A DNA stretch of 64,000 nucleotides from Zeugodacus cucurbitae (lineage: Eukaryota; Arthropoda; Insecta; Diptera; Tephritidae): assembly GCF_028554725.1 (NCBI RefSeq), contig NC_071670.1, positions 57,690,501-57,754,500 of the forward strand, read 5' to 3'. Below are positions 37,295 to 48,510 of this stretch, one piece after another; within the stretch, counting starts at the first letter, position 1, and each line of letters opens with the position of its first letter. Both the position numbers and the translations under genes were made by a program. Under the pieces are notes generated by a model. It did no database searches. It was not told the origin of the DNA and was given only the letters and a program-made list of their open reading frames with translations.

Positions 37295-39750
37295 TTACAG
37301 CATTTCGGCATTTGATGTTACATTGCCGGTGGTGCGTGTCGTCTTTGTAGCTTGATGTGACATTGGGAAGAGCGGTTGATTGCCACAGCCGACAACCTGG
37401 AATCCAGAGAACTTGTGCATTAAAATTTTTCATTATTTCACAATTAGAAATTCTCTTTGTATTAATTTAGCAAATAATAAGTAGCTTACCTTCCTAAAGG
37501 CCTTGCGGAAGTTGTCAGAGAGGAAGGCATACAATATTGGATTAATGCAGGAGTTCGTGTATGCCAAGACGTGTGAGATAATTTGTACAATGACAGAGGC
37601 ATGTGTGCCGGGGTACCATGTCAGCGCTTTCATGACGAGTATGAGCTATGGAAAGTACAAAAACAACTTGGATTATAATGAAATATTTTCAAATTTTTAT
37701 TTTTGTCAAAAATAATTTTTTAAGTAAATTGGAATTGTTTTGAGATTAAATTTTGTTATTAAAATTTTTTGTTTATGGTCTTCCACTCACATGTATTGGT
37801 AGCCAACATATAGCGAATGCCAAAACTACAACAACAACCATCCTGGTTACACGTCGTTTACCTTTCCTGTGGGAAGAAGATATTGAAAATATTAACCCTC
37901 AATTTTAGTTATTTGGTTTATTTTAAAAATTTTCTAGGAATCCATCAACATATGAGATACTCTATATGATCTCAAGGTAGTTAACTACACAAGTAAAGGA
38001 TTTCTAGTCATTACTATCCAACCAAAAACTGTTAGATTAGTCTATATTTTATATAAAACTACTCACCTGGACTCTTCGGAGGGCTTACAACCCGGTGCGG
38101 CTCGCCAAAGACGCGCCAACATACCCATGTATAGGAAGGATATTAAAGTCAAAGGCGCCACATATGAAGACATAAAGAAAGAGATCTGGAATGAGAACAT
38201 AAACAACTAAAATAAGTAAAAAACGGCAAAGGTAGGTACGAAATAAGGCGAAGAGCTGAATTTTAGCACATATGAGTTCAGAACTTACAGATTTCAATTT
38301 ACACTTAGTACAAACAGCTTTGGTAATGAAGCTATACTATATAAAAATGCACTCATTAAATCTTGTGAGAAATAATTACCTGAAATCCGATTAAACTCCA
38401 CCCCTCCTCTTCGGTGGAGAAAACACAAGCTGTGTAACTGCGTCCTTTAAAATAATACAGACGAACCGAGTGAGCCAAAGCCACAGGAATAGCCGAAGAG
38501 AGGATGAGAATCCAAGCACATAAGATGGCGCTGGAATTGCAGTTGAAACAAGTAGATCTTACTACATGTGAATTTTATTATGAATTTTAAAATACTAAGG
38601 TTGCCAATTTTAGAAAAAATTAGTAAATTATAAGTGGACTTATGGGAATGAAACTGTAGTAATGAGACTATAGTTTTATTAAAAATAAATTATAAAACAG
38701 AGTAAATAAATATATTTTAGATTTATGTCAAAAATGAAGTCCAAAGAAATTTTTAACTTTTATGGCAACCCTAGTTACACACATTCCTCTTCTGCCATAT
38801 ACCACTTCACATATGTACTTACAGCATCGCATTGCGTTCGGTGCGCAATGACATGCTCGTCACCGGGTGAACGACAGCCAAAAAGCGATCGAATGACATC
38901 AACACCAACGTGTAGACGCTGCAATGACAGGTCACCACAATCATGTACTGTACGAACTTGCACCACAGATTTCCAAATGGCCAGGTGGGCAGAACATAAT
39001 CCGCAGCGGTGAATGGCACACAAAAGACGACAAACAGAATGTCAGAGACGGCCAGATTAATGATGAGTAGGTTGGTGGTGGAGCGCATTTGTTGATTAGC
39101 CACGACAACTGTACAGCAAAAAGAAATAAAAAAATGTATAAAAATATGAATTGTTAAGAACAGAGAGGAGTATAGTGAAAACATAATTAAAACTACATCC
39201 GTTCTAAAAGATTTTTATGTTCAAAGCAAAACAGCGCATTTCCGGTTTGCTGGAAAATGTATTACAAAATAAAGTCATGGCCAGCAGAAAATTCATTTCC
39301 GCTCAAGAAAATAATTAATTGCAGTCAAGAAATGCGACGAAAGTGTGAAGAGTTTGAAGGTCTTTCGAAGACTTTCGAATGGCAACTGCGCTGTTAGGTT
39401 GAGCAAAGAGAGTGCTTACTTTAAAATCCCCTCGGGTACTCACCGAATATGACCAATGCATTGCCCAGCAGGCCAGCAACACCAATAACGCCAAAGAATG
39501 CCGGCACTATGGCGGACACAACACGCTCGAGTGGATCGAATTCGAAATCCAACAGATTGTCCGGCGGTAGTGTATAATTACCATCTGTACCAGCACCAGC
39601 CATTGCAATTAAACTCGCAGTCGTGCCAATAATACCCAGACTCTTTGTGTTGACCAAGTTCAAGCTGTTGCTGTTGCAGTCAAAACCACTAACGTTGCTA
39701 CCGTTATTTGTCAACCGTTCGGATGAGCAAAGTGTTGGCAGTACATCCAT
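37295..39750 (-). CDS. AstA-R1: Allatostatin-A receptor 1, class A GPCR, complete 7-exon gene
   Basis: Coding exons, in order: 39750-39444, 39108-38823, 38530-38380, 38185-38067, 37866-37791, 37645-37490 and 37396-37295. Every intron is GT-AG, phases agree, and 1197 nt give 398 residues plus TAA. The start is the first ATG after an in-frame TAG 24 bases upstream. The protein has an extracellular N-terminus with three N-glycosylation sequons (N16, N19, N58) and seven membrane helices. Landmarks are N97 (TM1), D125 (TM2), Cys152/Cys233 (extracellular disulfide), DRF at 176-178 in place of DRY, W204, CWLP at 308-311, NPILY at 348-352 and the terminus NAEML. Length and sequence fit Drosophila AstA-R1 (about 394 aa) throughout and AstA-R2 less well. 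By family knowledge it binds FGL-amide allatostatins at the plasma membrane and couples to G proteins in feeding and metabolic control. Possible 5' UTR exons upstream were not identified. The 3' flank has only ATTAAA-like poly(A) signals. Confidence 0.95.
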
Positions 39751-40035
39751 ACGTTGGCGTGCCGCAGGCCTCTAATTTACTGTGGATTTAAAATTGTGAC
39801 ATTGTAGCTGTTGTTTTCTATGTTTCTATCTAACTTCCTTACGTATGTATGTATGTTTGTGTATATTTATCCGGAAATCTCGAATTTGTGTTGTCACTTT
39901 GATGGCGTTTTGGCGGTACTTGCGTAATAACTAACTAGCGGTGGCAAATGCCAAAGGGCACTTCCTTTGAGGTACTATATACATTCAGGCAAGTCCTTAT
40001 ATTGAAATGAAAGCATAAAACTTCATCTAACCCAA
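39751..40035. other. 5' flank of AstA-R1
   Basis: It should carry at least part of the 5' UTR. An in-frame TAG at 39772-39774 limits upstream coding. A CCACAG at about 39784-39789 (minus strand) could be an acceptor of a 5' UTR exon, but its upstream sequence is not pyrimidine-rich. No clear TATA box was found. Confidence 0.5.
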
Positions 40036-40735
40036 AACAAGTAAAAGAGGACTAAGTTCGGGTGTAAGCGACCATTATATACTCTCGCAATTTATTTATT
40101 AAATTTTATATAGAGAACATACAATTTGACCCACATATTCGGAATAAAGTCTACTAAAACAAGTAAGGAAGGGCTAAATTCGGGTGTAACCGAATATTTT
40201 ATACTCTCGCAATAGAGTATATACTTGGACATAGAGGCACACTATTGGAGGGAACAGGTCTCATTTGATTTTCTTTTTTCTAAAACTTTGAAAATTTGAA
40301 TTCCTCTTTCTCGATATCTGGGACCTTAAGAAGTTATAGTCCGATTTTTATACGAGCTATTCCCCACTAGGAATACAGTATTTGTGCAAAGCTTTGTTCC
40401 GATATCGTCACTGGTGCTTAATTTATAGATTGCTAAATAAACGAAACAGATGGGTTGCAAAATTGTGGTACAAGGAAAGTAGGCGTGGTTATGAACCGAT
40501 TTCTCCCATTTTCAAATTGTGCTATTGGGATGCCAAGGAAATGTTACGAACCGAATGTGGTTGGAATTTATAGATTAGTTTCTCAGATATGGTTTCCGAC
40601 CCATAAGTGGGCGGAGGAACGCCGATATAAAATTTTGTATAGCAATTTGAGTGTAGTCCTTCTGTACACTTGCCATGTATTATACTTTAAGGTTTCTACT
40701 CTTTTTAATAGTTTCATTATATAGTTCTAAAAATT
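40036..40735 (-). mobile_element. Helentron fragments in minus orientation (D1, tandem 3' ends)
   Basis: Two successive 3' ends lie in tandem: 40036-40155 carries only the last 120 bp of the element, and a second, better preserved end starts at 40157 (AAGTAAGGAAGGGCTAAATT and the hairpin TTCGGGTGTAACCGAA). The second continues into the body up to about 40735. The 5' hairpin and microsatellite are absent. Confidence 0.7.
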
Positions 40736-41275
40736 ATTTAATTCACTAAGGAAAAACAGTAGAAACCTTAAAGTACATGGTAAAGATGGGACAGAAGAGC
40801 TGCACTGAAAGTAGTATACAAAGTTTGAAATAGGCGTAGTTCCGCCCACTTATGGAAACCATATCTCCGAAACTAGTCGACCAATTTCATTGAAATGATG
40901 TTCATAATATTTTCCAGGCATCCTAATGATGTTTTGAAAATGGGCCTAATTGGGTGACAACCACGCCTACTTTCCATACAATATATAAAATAAGCATAAA
41001 TGCAGACATCGGAATAAAACTTTGAACAAATACTGTATTTCTAGTGTAGCATAGCTATTATAAAATGCGTCGAAATCGGACCATAAGTTTTCAAGGCCCC
41101 ATTAATCGAACATGAGGACCTCAGAGCTTCGAGTAACTTTTTGACCGAAAATATAGGTAAATCTCTAAGATATTTTGAAAAAATTCAGAAGGAATGTTTT
41201 TCTTCTAATAATATGTATCCGTATGTAGCATCGTCATTATTGGGATATCTTGGGCAGCAATTTTGAACAATAAAA
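40736..41275 (+). mobile_element. Helentron fragment in plus orientation (D2), inverted against D1
   Basis: The same body region appears in reverse order: CACTAAGGAAAAACAG, then ACCTTAAAGTACATGG, the CCGCCCACTTATGG block, and the AATCGAACATGAGGACCTC block near 41104. Divergence from D1 is clear, so this looks like two insertions, or one old inverted rearrangement, rather than a recent fold-back. Confidence 0.7.
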
Positions 41276-42227
41276 TTTAATTTTGATTAAAAATATGTTT
41301 CTTTAAAATGACGAGAACCCTTTATCCCTTATTAGCTTAAAAAGTATATCACAATCCAGCATTTCAAAGTACGAATTCTGTTTGTCAACACATGCATTAT
41401 TATTTATTTATGCCAGACACCGAAAAGCTTTTCAAATAACTAAGCTCTAACACTAAGTATGGTTAAACAACAACAACAGCGCAACCAACTCAATCAGACT
41501 TTTCGACGACCAAAATAGGTGAAAAACAAAAGCAACCAAACTATGCAGTTCCATTACGAATTGCGGTCTCCTCATGCGAATGTGAATTAAAAATTTACAT
41601 TTAAATTGCACGAGATTTGCACTTTGTCTAGCGTTCTGTGGAATTTCCAATGAATAATTCAGTATTTACAAAGTCGCAACGGATTTCACCTGAAGTCTCT
41701 ATGTTTCTTTTGTGGAATTACACATGAGTCACAGTAAACAAAAATTTTTTGGGTATTAAACTCAGTTATGCGTAAATGTGGATTTAAACTTGGTTTTAGT
41801 TATTATATTTGGTGATATAGATTCACAGAAATTTTTGACAAGCTTGTTGTAGTTAAAAGTTTGTTTTGGTAATAACTCTATACACATTTTATGTGGAAAT
41901 TTTCAAAAAATAGAAATCTGAGTAATGAAAAGTGATATCTAAAATAATTTGTTTGACCTGAAAACTAACTTTATATTGACAAAATGCGCTCGTGCTGAAA
42001 AATTAATTGGCAGTATTGAGTAGAATATTTTTTATAGTAATTATTTTACTACTATTATTATAGTTTCTCATAATTTATTGATGTCTTTACTATAAATTGT
42101 ATTTAGAGTATTTACATTTTTGTACCCAAAGACAATCGATATTTCAAAACAAAAAGATATTTTTGATGTTGGTAGATGTGAATGCTAGTAAAAATGATTT
42201 TTTTTTTTAATTATTGTTTTCTGAATT
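41276..42227. other. Intergenic, no gene seen
   Basis: Unique AT-rich sequence between two Helentron clusters. Confidence 0.6.
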
Positions 42228-43125
42228 ATTTATACACTCTCGCAACATGTTGCATATACTTGCTGGTTGCTATTGAAAATGGGCAAAATCGTACAATTGT
42301 CACGAAAAAAATGGCGTTAACCGCAAAACTATAACCAACCCATAAATTACGAGGAACATAAACACATGAAATTTTTTTGGGCGTGGTCCCGTCCTCTGAT
42401 AAGTTTTTTGCATATATCTCCAAAATTATCAAAGCGAAAAAAACTCATATAAGGGTTGTGCTAGCATCGCTCACTTTTGGATCAAAACCCATATCTTAGG
42501 AACTGCTCGACCAATTTCAACCAAATTTGGTACGTTATATTTTCACGACACCCTGATGTTACATATTGAAAATGGGCCGGGTGAAATCGAATCGCAATAA
42601 TTTCTGCTTCCCATATAACACAATTTTGATTTCATTATGATTCGTTAACTATCGGAATGAAACTTTGTGCAAATAGCTCATTGGAGGTATGACATTGCTC
42701 ATTTAAAAAATGTCAAAATTGGATAATAGCTTCGCAAGGCCTCAGATATCAAACATGATACCTGAGCACTTCTGGTAAAATTTTTACTGAAAATATCAGT
42801 AAATATCTCATTTAGTTCATAAAAATTCAGAGAAAATATTTTTTTTAATAATGTGCCTCCATGCCAAAAATTGTTTAAATCGGGTCATAACTAGCTTCTT
42901 ATACCTGAAATTAGGGTTTTCAAACTTCCTGTGGGTTTTATACCGTACATATCAGTTAATATGCGAGATAACTTAGCAGAATTAAGAGAGCGTATAAGCG
43001 TGGATATGAAGCTTGGTGTCGAGAATGCGTGAAATCGATCCAAGAATTAACTCAATCCCCATACACTATATATAAAAGTTTTCAATATTCTAGTGGACTT
43101 TATTTCGAATATATAGGTAGAATTC
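42228..43125 (+). mobile_element. INE-1-like Helentron copy E, diverged subfamily
   Basis: It begins TTTATACACTCTCGCAACATG and runs straight into the GAAAATGGGCAAAATCG body block, so the microsatellite is deleted. The CCTGATGTTACATATTG and TTCGTTAACTATCGG blocks are shared with copies G, I and J and differ from A, B and H, suggesting a second subfamily. The end decays near 43125. Confidence 0.65.
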
Positions 43126-43158
43126 TCCTTTAATACCTGTTTGAAAATTCGTGTATGA

Positions 43159-43175
43159 CATGGCGTATAAGTAAC
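43159..43175 (-). promoter_or_regulatory. Recurrent 17-bp motif, site 10
   Basis: GTTACTTATACGCCATG on the minus strand, the same position-6 change as site 9. It ends 15 bp before the hAT target duplication. Confidence 0.45.
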
Positions 43176-43197
43176 TTCATTGCGAAACTAAAGATAT

Positions 43198-43713
43198 TAG
43201 TGATGAGCGATATTGCTATTTTTGAATCACTGTGATTTTATATTGCTATTGCGATCACAACAAAAAAAAACGAATTTATGAGAATTTGTAGCCAGTATTT
43301 TTTTTAATTTTTTTATATTTACATTTTTATTAACAATATCCAAATTTTACCTGCTTTTGTAATCTGAATTAACTAATTAATAAATTTTGAGTACATTTAA
43401 CTGCTTTTGTAATCACCGTACCCAAAATTATCGGAATCGCAACTAAAATTTGTACTGGGATCACTGAACAGTGATTGCTACTTTTCGAACTGCTATTGCT
43501 ACAGTGATCGCATTAGAATCACTGAACTCCTATATGTACATAATGTGCCCGAACAAAAGCACTGAATTTCTCTATAGCTACTGTGATCGAACTCAAATTA
43601 CTGAACTGCAATTGCGATTGTAAATCACTGATATTTACAAAAATTGATCACAGTTGCTATATGCGATTTTTCAATCACAGTTGTAAAATCACCGGTAATA
43701 TCGCTCATCCCTA
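43198..43713. mobile_element. hAT-type MITE with 8-bp target-site duplication
   Basis: The terminal inverted repeats are TAGTGATGAGCGATATT at the left and, on the other strand, TAGGGATGAGCGATATT at the right, differing at one base. The octamer AAAGATAT flanks both sides (43190-43197 and 43714-43721), exactly the 8-bp duplication hAT transposases make. The 516-bp interior is non-coding and full of GCGATCAC / GTGATTGC-like subterminal repeats. Confidence 0.9.
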
Positions 43714-43747
43714 AAAGATATGTCATGAATAAATCAAAACTCAATAT

Positions 43748-44363
43748 AACAAGTAAGGAAAGGCTAAGTTCGGGTGCAACCGAACATTTTATACTCTCGC
43801 CAATTTATTGAAGAAACTTACAAACATACAAAATTTACCCATATATTCGGCATAAAGTCCAATAGAATAACGAAATCAACATTTACATATAGTGTATGAG
43901 GGCTGAGGTAATTCCTGAAACGATTTCACTATTAAGCACATCGTATTTTTGAATACCTATAATTAGTTATATGGGAGCTAGGGGAAGTTATGAACCGATT
44001 TTAACCATTTCTGGTACAGGGACACACTATTAGAAGAAAAAGATTTCTTCTGAATTAAATTAAGATAACTGAGAGATTTACCGATATTTTCGTTGAAAAA
44101 TTACCCTAAGGCACTGTCTGCCATTTCTTCTGAAAAATTTAGTGTTTCTGATGTTTTCCATTAGTGAGTTAGCGCACATTTAGTAATTTTCAACCAAACT
44201 ATTTTTGTGGTGTATTATGGGGTACATAAGAGTACATAAAGGTTTTCGCCATTTTTGTGGGCATGGCAGTGGACAGATTTTCGAAAGCAACCCTCTCACG
44301 GTCCCAAGGAATATTTGTACCAAGTTTCGTCAAGATATCTTAATTTTTACTCAAGTTACAGCT

Positions 44364-44417
<54 letters not shown>

Positions 44418-44524
44418 TCCGGATTTCAAATCTTTCTAACTCTTTTAGTCTTAGGTGTTACAAACAATCGTTATGTGAACAAAACTATAATACTCTTGTG
44501 CAACATGTTGCGAGATTATAAAAA
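43748..44524 (-). mobile_element. INE-1-like Helentron copy F
   Basis: The 3' end lies at 43748 (AAGTAAGGAAAGGCTAAG and the TTCGGGTGCAACCGAA hairpin); the 5' end is at 44524 with CAACATGTTGCGAGATTATAAA. The (CAGA)n microsatellite at 44369-44411 is expanded to a dozen units. The interior is shortened relative to A and C. It starts 35 bp from the hAT MITE. Confidence 0.8.
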
Positions 44525-47500
44525 TAAATTATTACATTGATTTTGCATATCCTTAAAAGTTATTTTATCGCACTTCGTTTTTAGAAAGATATAATATATG
44601 TATAGATCGTTGAGTTAGTGAGTTACATGTTTTTTTAGTAGCATGAAGCAAATTTATATCTATACGCATTTTAAACGTAAATTTAATAATGGCTTTGAAT
44701 TCTTATAAGAACTCTTAGTAATATTTAGTATTTTATCTGGTGCAAAACAGTATATAAAACCTCCAAATATTTTAATATTAGAATACACGAACTTAATTAA
44801 GGTCTTGATTTCATGTTGCTAATGGCGATATATTGGACTGTTTTTATACAATTTCATTGTTTTTTTTATTTATTTATTAATATTATATTTTTTATTTATT
44901 TTTATAGTTTTTATATATTTTTGTCACTTTTTATTCTTTTAATTTTATATACTCTTTTTAGATATCTCTTAAAACTTTATATCTCTGTTATCTTTGCTTT
45001 TTCGGTTTAAAATAAATAACTTTGTTTTAGGTTAATTATATTTATATTTCAGTCCCAATATAGCTTCATTAACAATTATTTTATTCAAAACACTTTCACC
45101 GCCTGTAATGTCAGCCTGAACCGTTCACTGAAACAATCGAACGAGAATTGAGAAGCCACAAGTGTTTGGAAGTATAAAATACCTGCAGCGTTGTATATGT
45201 AACATATAAGTATATATAACCAGATGAATGTGCACCTAAGTATAGTACATTCCCAATAATACAAATGACAATCCCCTGACGTTAAACAGGATGTTTTTCC
45301 GACTCATTTACGCATACTATAAACACGTACAGTGAGGTACCAAAGCAATGTGACAACTAACTTACTCTAATAGAATGAAAAAAAATATTGATTAAGTAGG
45401 AATAGCTGTAAATAGTAGATAATATATGAGACTACACTAAGAAGGTGCTCTTAAAAATTTCGATCAAAATTTAATTTCTGTATTCACTACATAGAATGGG
45501 AAGCTCTTTCATAATGAGATAAATTATGGCGGTCCTACTGTACTTAAAAGTAATCAATAGTTACTACATATTATAATACCAAAGCGACTGCATCCACAGT
45601 CATCAACAATGCGGAAATTAAAATGGAAGGAAGGCTCGAACAATTCATAATAAGAGCTGGGAGAATAATTTTGAGCAAAAAAGGTTTTGTTTTGACTTTT
45701 TAATTACAAAAAATGTAAAATATATCAATAGATATATGCGAAGACTAGCGAGAGTCTTGTGACAGTACTGAATGAATGAAAAATATATTATTTTAATATT
45801 TAGTGGGAAATTATTCCGAACTTTGTCACAAACATTTTTCAATAGAGCTTTTTTTAAGCTTTAAGCTTCAAGTTTTGCTAAAATAAAAATAAATTTTTTA
45901 TTGTAATGGAAAATTTTATTATAAACAACTTAGAAATAGTGGGGATACCTCAGAAAGAACTCTAGAAGTCATGTTGTTTTAGAAGTTAAATTATTTTAAA
46001 AAATTTAAATTTTTTTTGCTCTTTACTATATTAACGTTATAACTGCATAACCTGATTGATTACAAATAAACTTGTTAATAATGCGATTATATTGTGACGC
46101 AAATGTGAAATCAATAGTAAAGAAATACTTCAAACAAACTGGTAAACATGTCAATCTGAGTGAAAAGCAAATCACTGTACATTTCATTTGTTGGCTCTTC
46201 TGGTCAGTAGAGTACACATGTCTACAAGCTATATATACGGCTATGCAATTGCAGCGTGACAAAGAGACAAGTATACGCAGGGGCAGCGAATATAGCATAA
46301 TGATTGAATTACCCGCCTACCTGTGGAAGAGCTTCGCTACTTAAATAGACGCTATACACACCTATGCACTTATATGCAGACCAGATTCATATATAATATA
46401 AATATTATATAAACACATGACGCAGACTGTGCCATATTATATCCTGGAATGTTGCACGGAAAATGCAAAAACGGGAAAGAGGAAGAGTTAATGGAAATTC
46501 ACAAATGCCATATGGAAAGTACGCTTTAACCGATTTTCTAACTGTAACGAATGTTGTGAGCGGTGCCACGCCCACTCTTTAATTTTTTTACCGTTTCACA
46601 TGTAATTTTCATGTTCCATATATGCCAAAAATCACTCCTCGGCTCTTAATCAAGCTACGAAAATGTCAATCATAACTGAATCACAGTCATCATAATTACC
46701 AGCCAGACAGCAGAGAAGCCACTAAAATTTGATTTAAAATCCAATCCTCAATAAATAACACCAAAAGCTGTAGTACTAGCCTCGCCACACACATGAGAAT
46801 GTTTGTAGGTGTGTGAATATAATTAAGCCCACCAGTACGAGTGGCTGATTTGTGCTTGTTGCTGCAAGCCATTCGACTCGGTGTGCAATTACACACTTGG
46901 CACCGGATTTACGGTGGTCAAATGGTGATCAAAGAGCAATGCAATGACAGGAGATTTGACTGCTGCCAGGACAATCGCTATTATGATGACTAGAGTTGGC
47001 ATTTCGTTGGTGTGCAGATGATTTCCATGTAGGCGCGTATTTCAATCTCGCAATGCGGGCCAAGTAATTATGTGCGAAATTGATTTTTGTGGTTTTGTTT
47101 GTAGATTGGTTTTTATGGAGTGGAAGCTTAAATGTGATAAGGCTGTAGTTCTTACTCCTTATGTTATTGAAAGCCTCTATGTATATATATGTGTTTGATG
47201 CATGATGGGCTTCACCTATAGCCACTCAGTTGGTTGCTTGTGACGAATATTTGAATCTAAATGCCTATTTGAATATTTTTGTCTTTCTTTTGCCAATTTT
47301 TATTTGTTTACATTTTATTTTATGCTTTTATGAACTGATGATTTGAACTTAAACCCTTTTTTATCTACTCTTCATGTTATGCATAAGTCATAAAATAAAC
47401 ATAAACATATATCGTAAAATTGAAATCTCGTCTAAGTATCTTTGATATTCTCAATACACATATATATTTTATGGTTAAAATTTATGTTGAACATGTATGC

Positions 47501-47638
47501 GGATCGATAAAACAATAGAAAATGTTTAATTCAAAGTTGAATAATATGAAATATAGCAACAAAATCCACATGATTTAATGGCTCATTTTATACATTTTTA
47601 TTTTTTTAAGAACTACTATTGATGCACCAGAGCGTCTG
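44525..47638. other. Intergenic, no gene seen
   Basis: No exon supported. 46500-46620 contains GTGCCACGCCCACTC in a context reminiscent of Helentron-body blocks, but too short to assign. The overlapping 90-codon frames at 46026-46344 lie on opposite strands without domains. Confidence 0.55.
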
Positions 47639-47649
47639 AGTAACATTTA

Positions 47650-47982
47650 TCTAAAAGCTCAAGTTTTTTATCAGAGCCCGAGTTGCCTCGCGCAACTTCG
47701 CTCTGGATACTGTAGCAGGTTAAACTCCTACTTATCCAGACTAGACCCTGACATACTCAACATATGTCCTGCATGCAAAGAGTTACCGCTAATACTAATC
47801 ACCTCCTTGCATGCCCACTATACCCAACTCATCTAACACCCCTTTCCCTTTGGTTCGATCCTATCGAAACAGCTCTTTTCCGGAGCTCCCGTTAGATGTT
47901 TTCGATGACACTTAGTCTAGACTTGCCGGATCAGGCAGGTTTGGGTAACCGTTACAACAACAACGACAACAACAACAACAAC
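47650..47982 (+). mobile_element. 5'-truncated LINE 3' end with target-site duplication
   Basis: AGTAACATTTA occurs at 47639-47649 and 47983-47993 and brackets a 333-bp insert. The insert ends in a (CAA)n tail (47953-47982). The interior reads as the C-terminal cysteine region of a jockey-superfamily RT: fragments such as CNQ/CMQR-like, TNHLLACP and PTHLTPLSLW appear in one frame, broken by stops and shifts. Confidence 0.8.
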
Positions 47983-48059
47983 AGTAACATTTACGGACTA
48001 CATATAATGATGAAAATCTATTGGAAAATATCGAAACAAATTAACTTTATTTGTAAATC

Positions 48060-48510
48060 ATAAAACTAAACGAGTTAGATATAGGGTTATATACATCCAA
48101 ATTATCAGGATGACGAGAGAAGTTGAAATCCGGTCTGCCTGTCCGTCCGTCCGTCCTCAGAAACTTCTCGACAGTTTCAATAAAATTGGGTACATAATAT
48201 GTCGATATCCTGATATTACCGATGACAAATGGGCGAAATCGGTTCACAACCACGCCTTCCCATATAAAGCAATTTTGAATTCCATCTGATTCGTTCACTA
48301 TAAATATAATATATGCATCAGAAACTAAGGATAGCGGAATAAAAGTTCACACAAGTTTTTTATTTGAGCTGTGCCATCACTTACGAAACAATTTTCGAAA
48401 AATTGTCAAATCAATTCAGTTAAAAAACATTGTTCTTCATGTTTGAGCCTAAGGGTAATTTTTCACCGAAAACATCGGTAAATCTCGGTAGTAACGGTTA
48501 ATATATGAGA
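48060..48510 (+). mobile_element. Helentron fragment G
   Basis: It starts in AAACTAAACGAGTTAGATAT, has a short TCCGTCCGTCCGTCC microsatellite at about 48139-48154, then jumps to the CAGAAACTTCTCGACAG body block. Both termini are missing, with an internal deletion. It ends near the CACCGAAAACATCGGTAAAT block. Confidence 0.7.

Noticed and set aside
38725..39012. Plus-strand 95-codon frame over an AstA-R1 exon
   Set aside because: Antisense shadow of exon 2.
37295..39750. Identification as AstA-R2 or a galanin/somatostatin-like receptor
   Set aside because: The text around TM1-TM3, ECL2 (TACVFSTEEE) and the NAEML terminus fits AstA-R1 best.
44205..44540. 111-codon frame with an RTDRQTDRQ run
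   Set aside because: The run is the (CAGA)n microsatellite of Helentron F.
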